The notes below the pieces were generated by a model. That model searched no databases. It was not told the origin of the DNA and worked only from the letters and a program-made list of their open reading frames with translations. A program made the translations under genes and the position numbers. 64,000 nt of DNA from Zingiber officinale (Eukaryota > Streptophyta > Magnoliopsida > Zingiberales > Zingiberaceae), in NCBI RefSeq assembly GCF_018446385.1, contig NC_055999.1, forward strand, positions 77,205,859-77,269,858. The letters run 5' to 3'. This document shows positions 40,501 to 53,100 of the stretch, one piece after another. The first letter of the stretch is position 1. Each line of letters opens with the position of its first letter.

Positions 40501-43500
40501 GTATAACTCTGCCTCGATCGTATGCTCGGATGAGATTGCTCCCGCTGTGTTGCCTTGTGTCTTGAACCTTTTTACCTTGAGCGGAAACCCGACCCCGGTC
40601 GGGTTGTCTTCCTTCGGTTGGAGATTCATGGCGGTCGGTGCATCGCCCGGTCGTCCAGCCAGCTGCTCGGTCGTTGACCTGCCCGTCCGGTCGACCGGTC
40701 GGCCGATCTCGAGGTTGAATCTCTTGACCTTTGACCTCCGCGTGTCGTTGACCCTCCTTGAGGATCCCCGTCCTTAAGAGCTTAATGAAGAAGCATTATA
40801 AAGTATAAAAGAACACAACTCAATCAATAAGGGAAAAACATATACTTATGAACATGCAGGAAGGCCATAAGCAACAAATGCAAATTATTTCCAATTATTT
40901 AAATTGTAGCCAGGATAGAAGAAGAAGAATCGTGAGGGTAGGAAGACGAGCATTTAACAAATCATACATTTTAAGACACTACAAGGTTTGAAGTAGGAGA
41001 AAGGTTTTTGTGATACATCTGAATTTCATAGTCGAAGCTTAATGAGTCAGGGGAAAACTCAATATGGAGATTAATAATATAACATCAGCATCTCAAGCTC
41101 AAGTAAAACTAATGTAGAGTCATGCACATAGAGCTATAGAAGTGAAAACAAATGATCCACAGGACAACAGTAAAATTTAAAAATAAAACCAAGATGGAAG
41201 ATTAGAAAAGTAGTTGCAGGAAAAATAATAGATGATGGGCCAAAATTCTAATTAATAAATTCTGATTCAGTTAAATGCCATCAATTTGAATGGTTAATAA
41301 CTAATCCACAAACTTAAGTTGTTAAGCGACTGCCTAACTATTAGATTTATGCTTGACAAGTATGATAGCATTACTTTTATCATACTAGGTGACATGACCG
41401 AACCCAGTACCAAATCAGAAACAATAGGTTAAACCTCAAAACCACACAGGGCAAAATACTTAGTTCACATTAACATTAGTAATCCAATAAGAAAATTAAC
41501 CTCACCAAAGTGAGATTCAGCGGGAGGTGCTCATAGTTCCACGTAAGGCTTAAATTCAATGAGTTCGTCGTCAAAGTGTAAAATCCAAGTCATCACCAGA
41601 ATTCATGGCTGGCTAAGGATATAGGAGTTTTGATCAAATGGTGGCTTTACATTCCCAATTAGACTTTGCTATTGGATGCTCAGCAAGTCTAAACTCAACT
41701 TATATACCATGCAGTCTAAAGTGGTTAGTCCTAAGTTAATAGAATTGGACAAATTTAGACATAAAACTCAACATAATTAACTTGACACTTAAATCATTGG
41801 AGTAAAAAGAAGTGGATGAAATGTAGTGAAAAAAATTAGGGCAAAATCAAATGGGCGCCCATCATTTGCGTTTTCTTCATATGGGCATTTGATGTGGACG
41901 CCAAGGTGGACGCCTTTGTTGAACATCGCTATAGTTGGAAGCAAATTAATTACTACCTAATTAGCTATTAGAAATAAATTAGCTATTGCCTAATTAGTGG
42001 AAAATAAATAATGACCTAATTTAACTACTGCTATAGTAGAAAACAAATAATGGTCTAATTAGTTTTTCTATTTTTGATTCCTTGTTTTCCTTTATGATTG
42101 GTCTTTCCTAATCTTGTCATGTTTGACTTCTTATATAAGGAGTGTCATTATTAATAAAGGAGAAAAAAAAATTGAGCAATTAGGACTCTGTCTAGGACGA
42201 GTCTTTCCCCTTGAGTGATTTGGACTTTGTCTAGGACGAGTCTTTTTCCTCCTCCCTTCCCTCCTTACGTGTTGCATGACCAAGTACGGATCCGGATCTC
42301 GACTTGTGACTCGATCCTATACTCGGGACCATATCAACTTGGTATCAGAGCCGGTCATGGGTGACACGGATCCTATCACATCCAAACTCAAGGCCTTCAT
42401 GAAAAGATTGATGTCACAACAACAAGTTTTCATGGAGCAGATCACTTTCCGCCAGCAAGGACTAGAGGAGCAGATTGCCGAGATTTCTCGTACTGTTCAA
42501 GATGCTAGACGACGACCTTTGCACACTGCAGACAACCCTACCAGCGCAGAGTATGGCCCTTTCTAGAGGCTCAGAGGTCAGACCTGAACTGCCAAACAAC
42601 GGCACCATGGCTCCGCGATACTCAAAGATGGAGTTCCCCACCTATTCTGAAGAAGGGGATCCGTTGAGCTGGGTTAAAAGGTGCGAAAAATTCTTTACCA
42701 ACCAAAGGACCACAGAGGCTAACAAGGTTGGCCTCACGCCTTCCACTTGGTAGGAGAAGCCCAACTTTGGTTTGACTGGTAGAACAAGAAGAGCCGAGAT
42801 AACTTAGAAGCGTTCGAGACCACTGACATATCCACTTTGACCCGCCCTAAGCAACAACCCTTTGGGAGAGCTAGCAAATCTGAAGAAGTGAGACAGGCCG
42901 ATTTCAATCTCACCTCACTCGGACCTCGGACCTCGACCACAACAACAAGTTGACTTATTCACTACAGGGCTAGTCAAAGGTCACTGTATCGACATCAAAC
43001 TGCAAAAGCCTAAAATCCTAGGCATTGCAATGAATATGGCCAAGGCACTAGAACGGAAGCAGTGCTTCCATCAAGGTGGAGGGTTGCTGTGCACGAATTG
43101 GGGTGGGACCACAACCAAGCTCAACACCAGCAGTGGAGGCCCTCCTTTGGCGAAGACCAGGACCCCGGACATCAGCAAGGAGACTCCACCTATTTCATTT
43201 TCAAGCGTCTGACTCGCGCCGAGATGGCAGAACGGAGAGTCAAGGGCCTTTGTTTAACTGTGATGAATTCTACTCCACGGGTCACAAGTGTAAACGCCTG
43301 TTTTGGATTGAAGTGTCTGATGATGACAAGGAAGGTGAGGAAGAGGGGGAAGTGAATTCAGAAATTTCCCTTCATGCTATTAGTGGCGTTATATCCCGCT
43401 TTCGAGCTTGAGGACAAGCTCAGTATCGAGGAGGGGAGTGATGATGTGGACGCCGAGGTGGACACCTTTGTTGAACATCGTTATAGTTGAAGCAAATTAA

Positions 43501-46500
43501 TTACTACCTAATTAGCTATTAGAAATAAATTAGCTATTGCTAATTAGTAAAAATAAATAATAGCCTAATTTAACTCTGCTATATTAGAAAACAAATAATG
43601 GCCTAATTAGCTTTTCTATTTTTGATTCCTTGTTTTCCTTTATGGTTGGTCTTTCCTAATCTTGTCATGTTTGACTTCTTATATAAGGAGTGTCATTATT
43701 AATAAAGGAAGGAAGAAAAATTGAGCGATTAGGACTCGTCTAGGACAGTCTTTCCCCTCGAGTGATTTGGACTTTGTCTAGGACGAGTCTTTTCTCCTCC
43801 TCCCTTACGTGTTGCATGACCAAGCACGGATCCGGATCTCGACATGTTACTCGATCCTATACTCGGGACCATATCAGCATTCCATTTATGATTAAAGTCA
43901 AATGAGTGTCTCTCTACGCCCCTTTTAAAATGACCTACCCAAAATACTCTTGCATTAGCTGATCATTCAGCCGTATAGAAGCTAGTGACTAACTTCTACA
44001 ATTGTAAAAGCTAGCAACTAGATTCGACAATATTCGCTGTATAGAAGCTAGCAACTAGCTTGTACAATTGTAGAAGCTAGATGCTAGCTTCTACAACATG
44101 TAGAAGCTAGTTGCTAACTTCTACAACAGTGATTTTATATCATTTTGATTTTGCTTATTTGAGTGATAACCTAATTAAGACAACATTTCAACCAGCAAAA
44201 TAAATGATTGAGACTCTATGACACTCATTACATTTCGAATGAATATTATCTAATCACGATCGACTGTGTAGAAACTAGAATTTAGCTTCTACAACATGCA
44301 GGAACTAGTTGCTAGCTTCTACAACGGTGACTTTATATCATTTTGATTTTGTTTTTTTGAGTAATAGCCTAATTAAAACAACATTTTAACAAGCAAACCA
44401 AACGATGAAGACTTCATGACACTCATTACATTTCAAATAAACATAATCTAATCATACTTGAGCGTGTAGAAGTTAACATTTAACTTTTACAACATGTAGC
44501 AGCTATCTGCTAGCTTCTATACGTTGTAGAAGCTAGCCGGTAGCTTCTACACCAACTCTGAATCTAGGGGTATTTTCAGGATAAAATCATGAGAGTGACG
44601 GTGAGTGAGGGGCACTCATTTGACTTTTTTGTCATTGTAGGGCACCATTTTGATTTTTGCCAAAAAAATGTAATTGCATAATACAAGGACCAATATTTAT
44701 AGGTTTATATAAGCTGAGACACATAAAAAAATAACTGATGTTACATGAGAAACAAATAGAAAAGTTTTATGACATGTTACTTGGCAGAATTAGGAGGGGA
44801 AAGAAAGGTCAAAATGGAGTCCAATGGAATTTAAATCCATCCAATTCTTTATTTATTTCGATCCAAACAAGATATAAGTAGAGGAAAAATGAATTTTGAG
44901 CCTCGATAAACACAAGATTAAAAAGTGATAAAAATTCCTTCCATTCAATTTCAACCAAACAAAATGAATGGCATAGAACAAAAATAAGAAAATTTAATTT
45001 AATTATTTTAGTTTCACTCATTTAAACTACTTACAATCCTATTTCCTTCTCTCCAAGTAAATAGAACATGAAGATCCTCAAGTATGTCATTAAGTAATGC
45101 TTTGATTGTGGCTGTCCTACATTCCTATGAGGTCAATATGAAATAGTTGAAAAGTTCAGTTAATATTGTTAGGAACCTTCCATCAACTAAAACCGCTCTT
45201 GTATGGTCTCTTGTTTCTCAGATGTGATTCTTAACCATCTTATGAGTCAAAACTACCTTAAAGAATCTTGGATTACAAAACATCCCATTAGCATAATCTG
45301 TTTTGCATGGTTCGTTGACATCATATATGAATCTTAAATACCAATGCAATCATTTTGATTCCAATAAGGAATAATGTTCTACAATGCATAAAGACTCAAT
45401 TTAGGTAAGTTATGGTCCTTTAAAAGATATTTATGATTTATCTGTATAAAATCTTCTAAATAGTTCAATTGAATATGGGATGCCTTTTCAGAAAAGCAAA
45501 CACAAAAACAAAATATTTAGGGAAAGTGTCACCCACAATAGCAACTTGTTGAGATTTTTTTTATAAAGTTGACTAGAAGAATAACAGTATACAAATAAAC
45601 ATGGTGAAATATTTTAACACAAGTTCAATGATCTCCTGAATATAATGGTATATCCTACTGTAGAATAATGTAATTAGAAAGCATTAAGATAAGATGTGAC
45701 AAGTAGCCAGACGCACATCTATAAAGCAAGCTTTCATCTGTTGTAAGCAGCTCTCTAAAACCTCAGATTTCCTCTTTGTACCTATGCTTACTGCTTTCAT
45801 ATCACATTCCATCATTGCTCTGAGATAGGGTTTCCAAAGTTCATATCTGAATGCCATGAACAAAAGCAAGTAATTAGGACTGTCAATTAAAAACTAAAAC
45901 TAGTTTACACAGCTACAAATGGAAAACTATCATGGTTAATTACCCACTAGGTAGTCCCTTTTACCTATGTTATTCATCATTGAACCTTGTAACATATTTT
46001 ATTTACAATTGGGCTCCTAATTCAGGTCAGAATACCCTTTTAATAACATCAGATTTGATTGATCAAATAAATTAGAAGAAAAACAGGACCCAATCACATC
46101 ATCTATTATCAATATAAGGTTGCAGATACACTTGGACGAATGGATCAATTTGTTGCAAACTTGATACAGCCACGGTGAATAAAGATTAGCTACAAATGCA
46201 GTTTCGGAGCTACGTAGAGTTCTTACCACCTAATTGCTGATATGATCATGCAGCTTGTATCGTAACTCTCCTCAATGAGCAACAACATATCAGAAATTGT
46301 TCAAATTCTTTAACATCAGGGAATGGAGTGCATCTGGATGTCCATTTTGCTGCTACGGTCAGGGATCATTGACAGAATTTATAGGTTATGCAAAGCCTTT
46401 GTCTGGACCTCCAAGTAGCCTCTGATCTCATGGGCAAATGTTTGGAAATCAAGAGATGAGGAAGGATATGTGCTACGAGATATGAAAGCCTAGAACAAGC

Positions 46501-47154
46501 CTTGCTAGCAAAAGTGTCATGACATAAGACAAGCAGGACTCCTTATGGATCAGATGGATACATCACACCTACTTGAGCAAAGCAGATTTTTGGACATGGC
46601 AAGTGAAGCATGAGGATTCCTCGCTCATAAAGAAATTATTGCAAATCAAGGATGAGTTATTAAGATCAGAGGGGTCAGCCACAACATCAGCTAAATTGAC
46701 AGGTTGGTTTACACAGGAGGGGAAAGGAGTAGATACAAGACTTATACCTTTTGCGTAGCGGCAAAGAAGACGCAGGAACATATCTTCTTCGAGTGCACCA
46801 CCACCAAGGCACTTTGGAGGAGGATCAAAGACTGACTAGACATGAGGTAGGAGATGCCACGCACATAAGGATGTTCTGAGTCTTCAAGAGGGAATTCTGT
46901 GGCACCTGACTTTTGAAAAAGGCCTAACACCTAGTCATGTCGTGCATGGTTCGATACACATAGATAGCCAGGAACTGGTGTCTTTTTGAGTGGGGGAGTA
47001 TGAATGTAGAGAGTATCTATAGGAGGATACATGTATATTTGTATAGGACTTTGGACATCTACTTAGATCTGATACTTTGTCAAATGTGATACATTGTCCA
47101 AGGACAGTCTTGTGCATCTTTTTGGAGACTAATATACACATTTACTTATCCTAG

Positions 47155-47198
<44 letters not shown>

Positions 47199-50100
47199 TT
47201 TCAAGAATGACCTAGTTCACTAATTATCCGTTAGTGATATAAAAAAAAACCATGGACTTCAAATGTGAAGCACTGATAGTCTGATAAAAAAAAAAAAGAA
47301 AACTCAACACCTATCTAGAATATGAGTTGTAGGTAAAAAAATGAATGAAACTTATAAGCATTTGTATTTGTCATTCCTAAAGTATACAAGCATTGATTTC
47401 ATGCTAAATAACTCATGTCACTAAACATAAGATAACAATCATTTGCATACCCCATCTCATCATAGCCCATCACTAATGCTTCGCCCTGTCATTAACAAAT
47501 CATGTGTTCAGCCAACAATTTATCAAATTTAAGAATTCTTTGATATGGTAAATAAATAAACCTCATTTTGAAATAGTTTGCATTATCTGAATAAGAAGGA
47601 AGAAGCAAGATCAAACTAGTCAAAGCATAGAACAAAAAAAAATGACCAACATTAAAGATGGTGCAGATTAAAAAGAGCAGCCCAGTGCAAGAAGCTCCCG
47701 CTATGCGGGGTCCTAGGGAATGGTCCATTGTAGACAATCTTACCTTGCTTTTTGCAAGAGGCTATTTCGATTCGAACCCGTGACCTTTTGGTCACAAAGC
47801 AACAACTTTACCGTTGCGCCAAGGCTCCCTTCGAAGTAAAATTATTTTTTTAACAGGTGTCTTTAACAAGATATAGAAGTAAAACCACGTGATGTCTTAT
47901 GCAAAACAAATCCTATCTACAAATAGCTTATTGTAAAATTTCTGTCAAACATGAGATATGTTGTCCAAGGTTTAAAATCTACAGCCATGCCAAAAATTTC
48001 AGTTTCTAACTGGAAAACTACAATTTTGGTACTATATTATACCGTATCAGTAAAGTTCTTATTTATCTATATATAAAAGTTTACAGCAATTAAAAGTGAT
48101 TTGTATTAAAATTTAAGAGCAAACATCCCCTATAAAAAAATAGTAAGTTAAATATTTATATTGTTTACTAGACTTAGTATATCTTTATTTAAACAACTTT
48201 ATGTAAGTTATAAATAATTATTTATTGTTAATTATGATTAATCATTTACTGATAAGTATTTACTTATAACTATTGTTAACTCATTATTAATTGTAAGACT
48301 ATTTATATAAATAATACAATAGAAAAAAATAATATTTATGAAAACCATTACACCAATATGATACTAATTATTAATAACTATAAATAAAATTAATTAATAT
48401 AATACATAAATTAACATATCATTAATATACAATTTAAATAGTACATCACAAATTTTTTATATTCTAGAAATATTTTAATTAGTTAATTATTTATATGTCA
48501 TACCATTTGAATACAAATTATTTTGGGGTAGTGAATTATAGCAATTTAAACTAGCATGAGTTGTTGCTTGGGTGAACGTAGTGAGCGAGAGGGTGGGTGT
48601 TGTTATTTTACAACTTTAGACTTGGAAATTAAGGGTTTGGGAGGAGTTCTTGGTTAGTTTATATTTTAGGGCTTTGTGAAATGTTCCAATTAGTAATTGA
48701 TCCTGTCCGAGCGCTGAGTCGACGGACGCTGGGGACGTGGCACACTCCGCTGTCTCCGACTGGTGGTGTAGCTCTCCGGCGAACCTGCAAAGAAGCCGAG
48801 CCGGGAGGGGTTTCCCGGCGACGGCCCTCCGACGCTCAAGTCAGACAACGAGAGATACAGCGTAATGTGGCTACAGTAGAGATGTGCGCATACCTTCGTC
48901 GACATCTGGGGCTCCTTATATAGGACTCTGGGAAAACGCGGGCACGCTTCCTGATGCGTGCACGCTTCCCCAAACATACCTTAACGAGCCTGTGTCAGAA
49001 AAGTACCTCTGGCGCCATTCCGCAATCATCCGAACATATCCCGGATGTGACGGTGGAAGCTTCCACTGTATGATCTTGTGTACGGCTCGGCCGCCAACTC
49101 TGCTGCTTGTCGGCTGTCTCCTTTGTCCTCTTGCTTCCCTGTCTGTTCCAGGGGCGAGTGGGTCGGCCGCTCGGCAGTATATAACTCTGCCTCGATCGTA
49201 TACTCGGATGAGACCGCTCCGCCTGTGTTGCCTTGTGTACCGGCCGAACGGACCGCCCGCTCGCCTTTGAAACCTTTACCTTGAGCATCGAAACCCGACC
49301 CCTAGTCGGGTTGTCTTTCATTCGGTTCGGGAGATTCACGGCCGGTCGGCCTACGGTGCCCGGTCGGTCGGCCTGCTTCGTCCGGTCGGCCGATCTCAAG
49401 ATTGAATCTCTTGACCTTTGACCTCCACGTGCCGTTGACCCTCCGCCAACGAGGATCCCGTCTTTATCACCGGATCACATGCCTCCCCTTCAAGTCTAGT
49501 CGAAGGAGGCTCTAAGTCCGACTGACTGGACTATGAATTTGGTCGAGCGACATTCATTTTGCCGCTCCTGAAAGTGTATTTCCGACCGGCTTTAGGAAGC
49601 CCCTTAGGCCGCTCGGTGAGTTGATGGCTATGCCTTGGTAGTTTTGATCTCCATTCGTTGCTTGTTGCGCAACTGTTTTGGGGGCGGTCGGCGTTGTCGG
49701 GTCTCATCGGAATTCATGCCAATCCTCATTAAGCGGCCCACGCGCGAGTAATGGCGCTCATTAAATGCCGCCCAATCGCTGATTGCCACCTGGCAAGTCC
49801 GCCGTCATCGTACGGCGAGGGCACCAGCTTTGATTGGACAGGCGTTGGTTCAAATCTAACGGTCCGATGCTAAAGTGTGTTTCGATGACCTGGATCGAAC
49901 AGTTGTGGTGGACCAAGCCCGGGGTTTATGAAGCGTCGACGCTGACCCCCCTTCCATCGTTCTTGCCTTCACGTTTTCGGTGATTCCTCTCGCGACCATC
50001 TTCTCGACGCTCGCTTGCCTCGGTGTTCCGACGAACTTTCGACCTTCTCCTTCACGCTTTGCTCTCAGTAAGCCTTCTCCTATCTCTATTTTCTTCTGTT

Positions 50101-53100
50101 TTCTCCCCTCAGGTAGTCTTTGCATTCGGTCAGTGTAGTTTCAGTCTCCTCCGTCAACCCTTTCCTTTCCTCGGTTTTTCCTTCCTCGCTACTGTTCCGG
50201 CGATGGCTAGCACCCCGCAGCCTTCTGATCCTTCTCCTGGCCTGTGGTATATGACCCTGGTTAGCCGGTTCGACGAGACTGACACGGGACGCTTTCTTAA
50301 CGAATTTGAACTGCCTCCTGACCATAGGCTAGTTTTAGCCACCTCTTCCAATCGGCCCCATAATCCGCCGATCGGCACTGTTTGCTTCTTCCGCGACCAA
50401 TTTGTGGCCGGTCTGCGCTTCCCTTTACACTCTTTTATCCGAGAGGTTTGTAATTATTTCCGCATCCCGCTAGGCCAGCTTGTCCCCAACTCTTTTAGGT
50501 TGTTGTGCGGCGTGGTAATCCTTTTCAAGCTGTACGGCATTCCCTTAGTCCCCCGAATATTCCATTACTTTTACTATCCCAAACAGTCCGAGTGGGGTAC
50601 TTTCCTCTTCCAGTCGCGGATCGGCCTCGTCTTCTTCGATAAGATGCCGACCTCGAATAAGCACTGGAAGGAAAATTATTTTTTCCTTCGCTTTCCCGAA
50701 CTGCCATCCTTTCGCACCCAGTGGCAGACCACCGTGCCGAGCCAGCCTAACCTCGGTAAATACAAGAGCCAGCCGGATTATCTTCATGTAGCCAATCTAC
50801 TGGCCGGCCAGAGGTTTAGTATCGATAAACTACTTCATGAGGGGGTCATATTTGGTTTGAGCCCGATCCGAACGAAGCTTCCGAGCCGCATGGGTAAGCA
50901 CTTTCCCTGTCCTTTTTCCTTTTGGTCATTTATTTTCCTGTTGTGCAGCTGACATCATGTGGCGCGCCAAGGTTGCCGATCGGCTGAAGTTGAAGGCTGC
51001 CGAGATTGAGGCGGTGGCAACCAAGGAGATGGCCGATCGAGGCATCGCGCCGGTCGGCTCGCATGAGGGCGAAAGCGGAGGAACTCCAATGGAGGCCCGA
51101 GAGTCTGCCGCTCAGGTCGCCGCAACTGGAGCGGCAGGGGATGATATCTCTTCGGCTGGTCAGCAGCCTACGTCGGAAGACGCGGAGCGGTCGTCCGGTG
51201 ATTCCCCATTGATAGTACGCAAGTGACGCCGGACGGCCATTGTGCACGCTGAGCCGGTGATTGGGTCGGTCGACGCCCCCTTAGAGACAATCGACCCGCT
51301 ACCCGCCGCGCATGAGGTCATTTCGTCTGATCGGACTCCTTCCCAGATCGACCAACTAGCAGCTTCGACTCGAGCGCCACCGATTAGTTCTGTGCCCCAG
51401 GTCCGCCTTCGGCTCAGCGCTCGGACATTATTTCGCACCGCTCGACGAGTCATCCAGCCAGCCTTTCTTCCCAATCCGATCCAAGCGGTCGCCGGATGAT
51501 CGATTCGTCCTCCGTCTTCCCACCGAGGAATTTCTTTTAGCGACGGACCAGCCTACGCTCTCGAGCATCAAGTTACCATCCGAGGGCCGCTCGCCAAGAC
51601 GTGGGAGGATGTGAGGGCTCGAGTTGCTCGATGACTCCCGGTCGGCTAGCGGACAGCCATATGCAGCAAGCTACCGGGGTATGTTTCTTAATATGCTATT
51701 ATGACGACTTCACCGGTTCGACATTATCCCCTCCGAACGCAGCAATGGGTAGAGAACATTGCGGTCAGCAATCGTCTGGCCGAACGAAGGATGAGTTGAA
51801 GAAACCCAAATTTCGGAGGGGCGCCGGCTGAAGGGCCCTCGTATGCTACGCTAAGTCCGAGCTGACCCAGGTAGAAAAGCTGCTAGCGGCCGAGCGGCAC
51901 AAGTCTTCGGCCTCGAAACCAGGGTGGTGGACTCGAAAACCAAATCAAGTCCCATGACCACGATCACTGTGGCCACCAACAGAAAAAATAGGGTCGTTGC
52001 TGATCCGGCGCGATGAAGGTGCAGGTCCGAGCGCTGGATCAACGCGTTACAGAATTGACCGACCTGCTATCTGCCGAGAAAGAGAGTCGGTGCCACTGAA
52101 GCTAAACTGCAGGCAGATAAGCAAGATCTCCAAGGAGCTCTCGACTCCTCCCGAGCGGCGCTCAAGAAATACCAGGACGGAGAAGCTGACCGCTTCGAGG
52201 CGATGAAACAGAACTACCTCCGATCGGACGCATTTGGTGACAAGCTCAGCGATCGGCTAGTTCTGTCCTTCGAAGGGGTCATTCGAGCGACCACTGTCTA
52301 CCTGAAGGCCAACGGCCATCTCCCTGAGGAGACCTCTATTCCTCCTCGAGATATGGCCGGCCTGCTGGAAGCTGTACCGGAGTCCATCTTTGAGCCCATA
52401 GAGTGAGGAGCGTTTATGATTTCCTTCAACGTCTTTTTTGTAACCCTTCCGATCGGCTCTGAGGGCCTGAATTTCAATGGATATGCTATCTTTCTATTAG
52501 CCTACTCTGTCAATACTTGTGTCTTCCGCTCGGAGCGCAATTACTGTCGTCTACGACTCCCCTTTTCTTCTCGTTAACCGCTTCTCATCTTGCCTTCCTA
52601 GTTTTCCGACGGAATTTTTCACGAAGTATTCTCGCTAATGGGCCGCTCGTCTAAACACACCCACCTTTTTAAATGGCGTTCCCATTAGACTGTTCGTGAA
52701 GTACCTTTGGTAACTTGTCCGATCGGCCATTCACCTCACGAGTCGACCTTTTTATTATCTTTTTCCGGCCGGAAAGTTTATAGTCGCCGGTTCGACTCGA
52801 GGGTTTAACGTCGGAGCTCGACGGTCTTCAAGTCGGGGGGGTTTATAGTCGTCGGTCCGACTTTAGAGTTTAACGTCGCCGCTCGACGGTCTTCAAGCCG
52901 GGGGGTTTATAATCGCCGGTCCGACTCTAGAGTTTAACGTCACCGCTCGATGGTCTTCAAGCCGGGGTTTATAGTCGCCGGTCCGACTCTAGAGTTTAAC
53001 GTCGCCGCTCGACGGTCTTCGAAATGAGCTTTTAGCTCAAATAATATACGCCTGGCTGAACGGCACGGGGTCTTCACCATCGAGCATTTGGCTCGGATAT

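Larger units (their letters stand above)
22049..40776. repeat. 18.7-kb tandem duplication, copy 1
   Basis: The unit starts just upstream (in gene sense) of TOP3A exon 22042-21990 at AGAGCTTAATGAAG. It contains about 8 kb of TOP3A intron with two exons, then a Tat retrotransposon, and ends inside that element's right LTR near CCGTCCTTA. At 40777 the sequence restarts at AGAGCTTAATGAAG, giving a period of 18,728 bp. Nested elements (TIR element, gag-only LTR element, LINE, AT repeat, SINE) appear in the same order in both copies. Confidence 0.92.
30057..40776 (-). mobile_element. Tat-lineage Ty3/gypsy retrotransposon, copy 1 (right LTR truncated)
   Basis: In element sense (minus strand) the order is 5' LTR (40776-40002, missing its outer end), primer site, gag, protease, reverse transcriptase, RNase H, second RNase H, integrase, two tandem-repeat arrays, a spliced antisense gene on the plus strand, polypurine tract and 3' LTR (30874-30057). 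The second RNase H and the antisense gene place it in the Tat clade. The last 20 or so bases of the right LTR are cut off by the duplication junction. It lies in the same orientation as TOP3A inside an intron. Confidence 0.9.
41838..44661. mobile_element. TIR element hosting the gag-only LTR element, copy 2
   Basis: The ends, A-rich flanks and nesting are the same as in copy 1. It is about 80 bp shorter because of indels in the nested gag region and LTRs and the loss of one palindromic unit. Confidence 0.5.
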
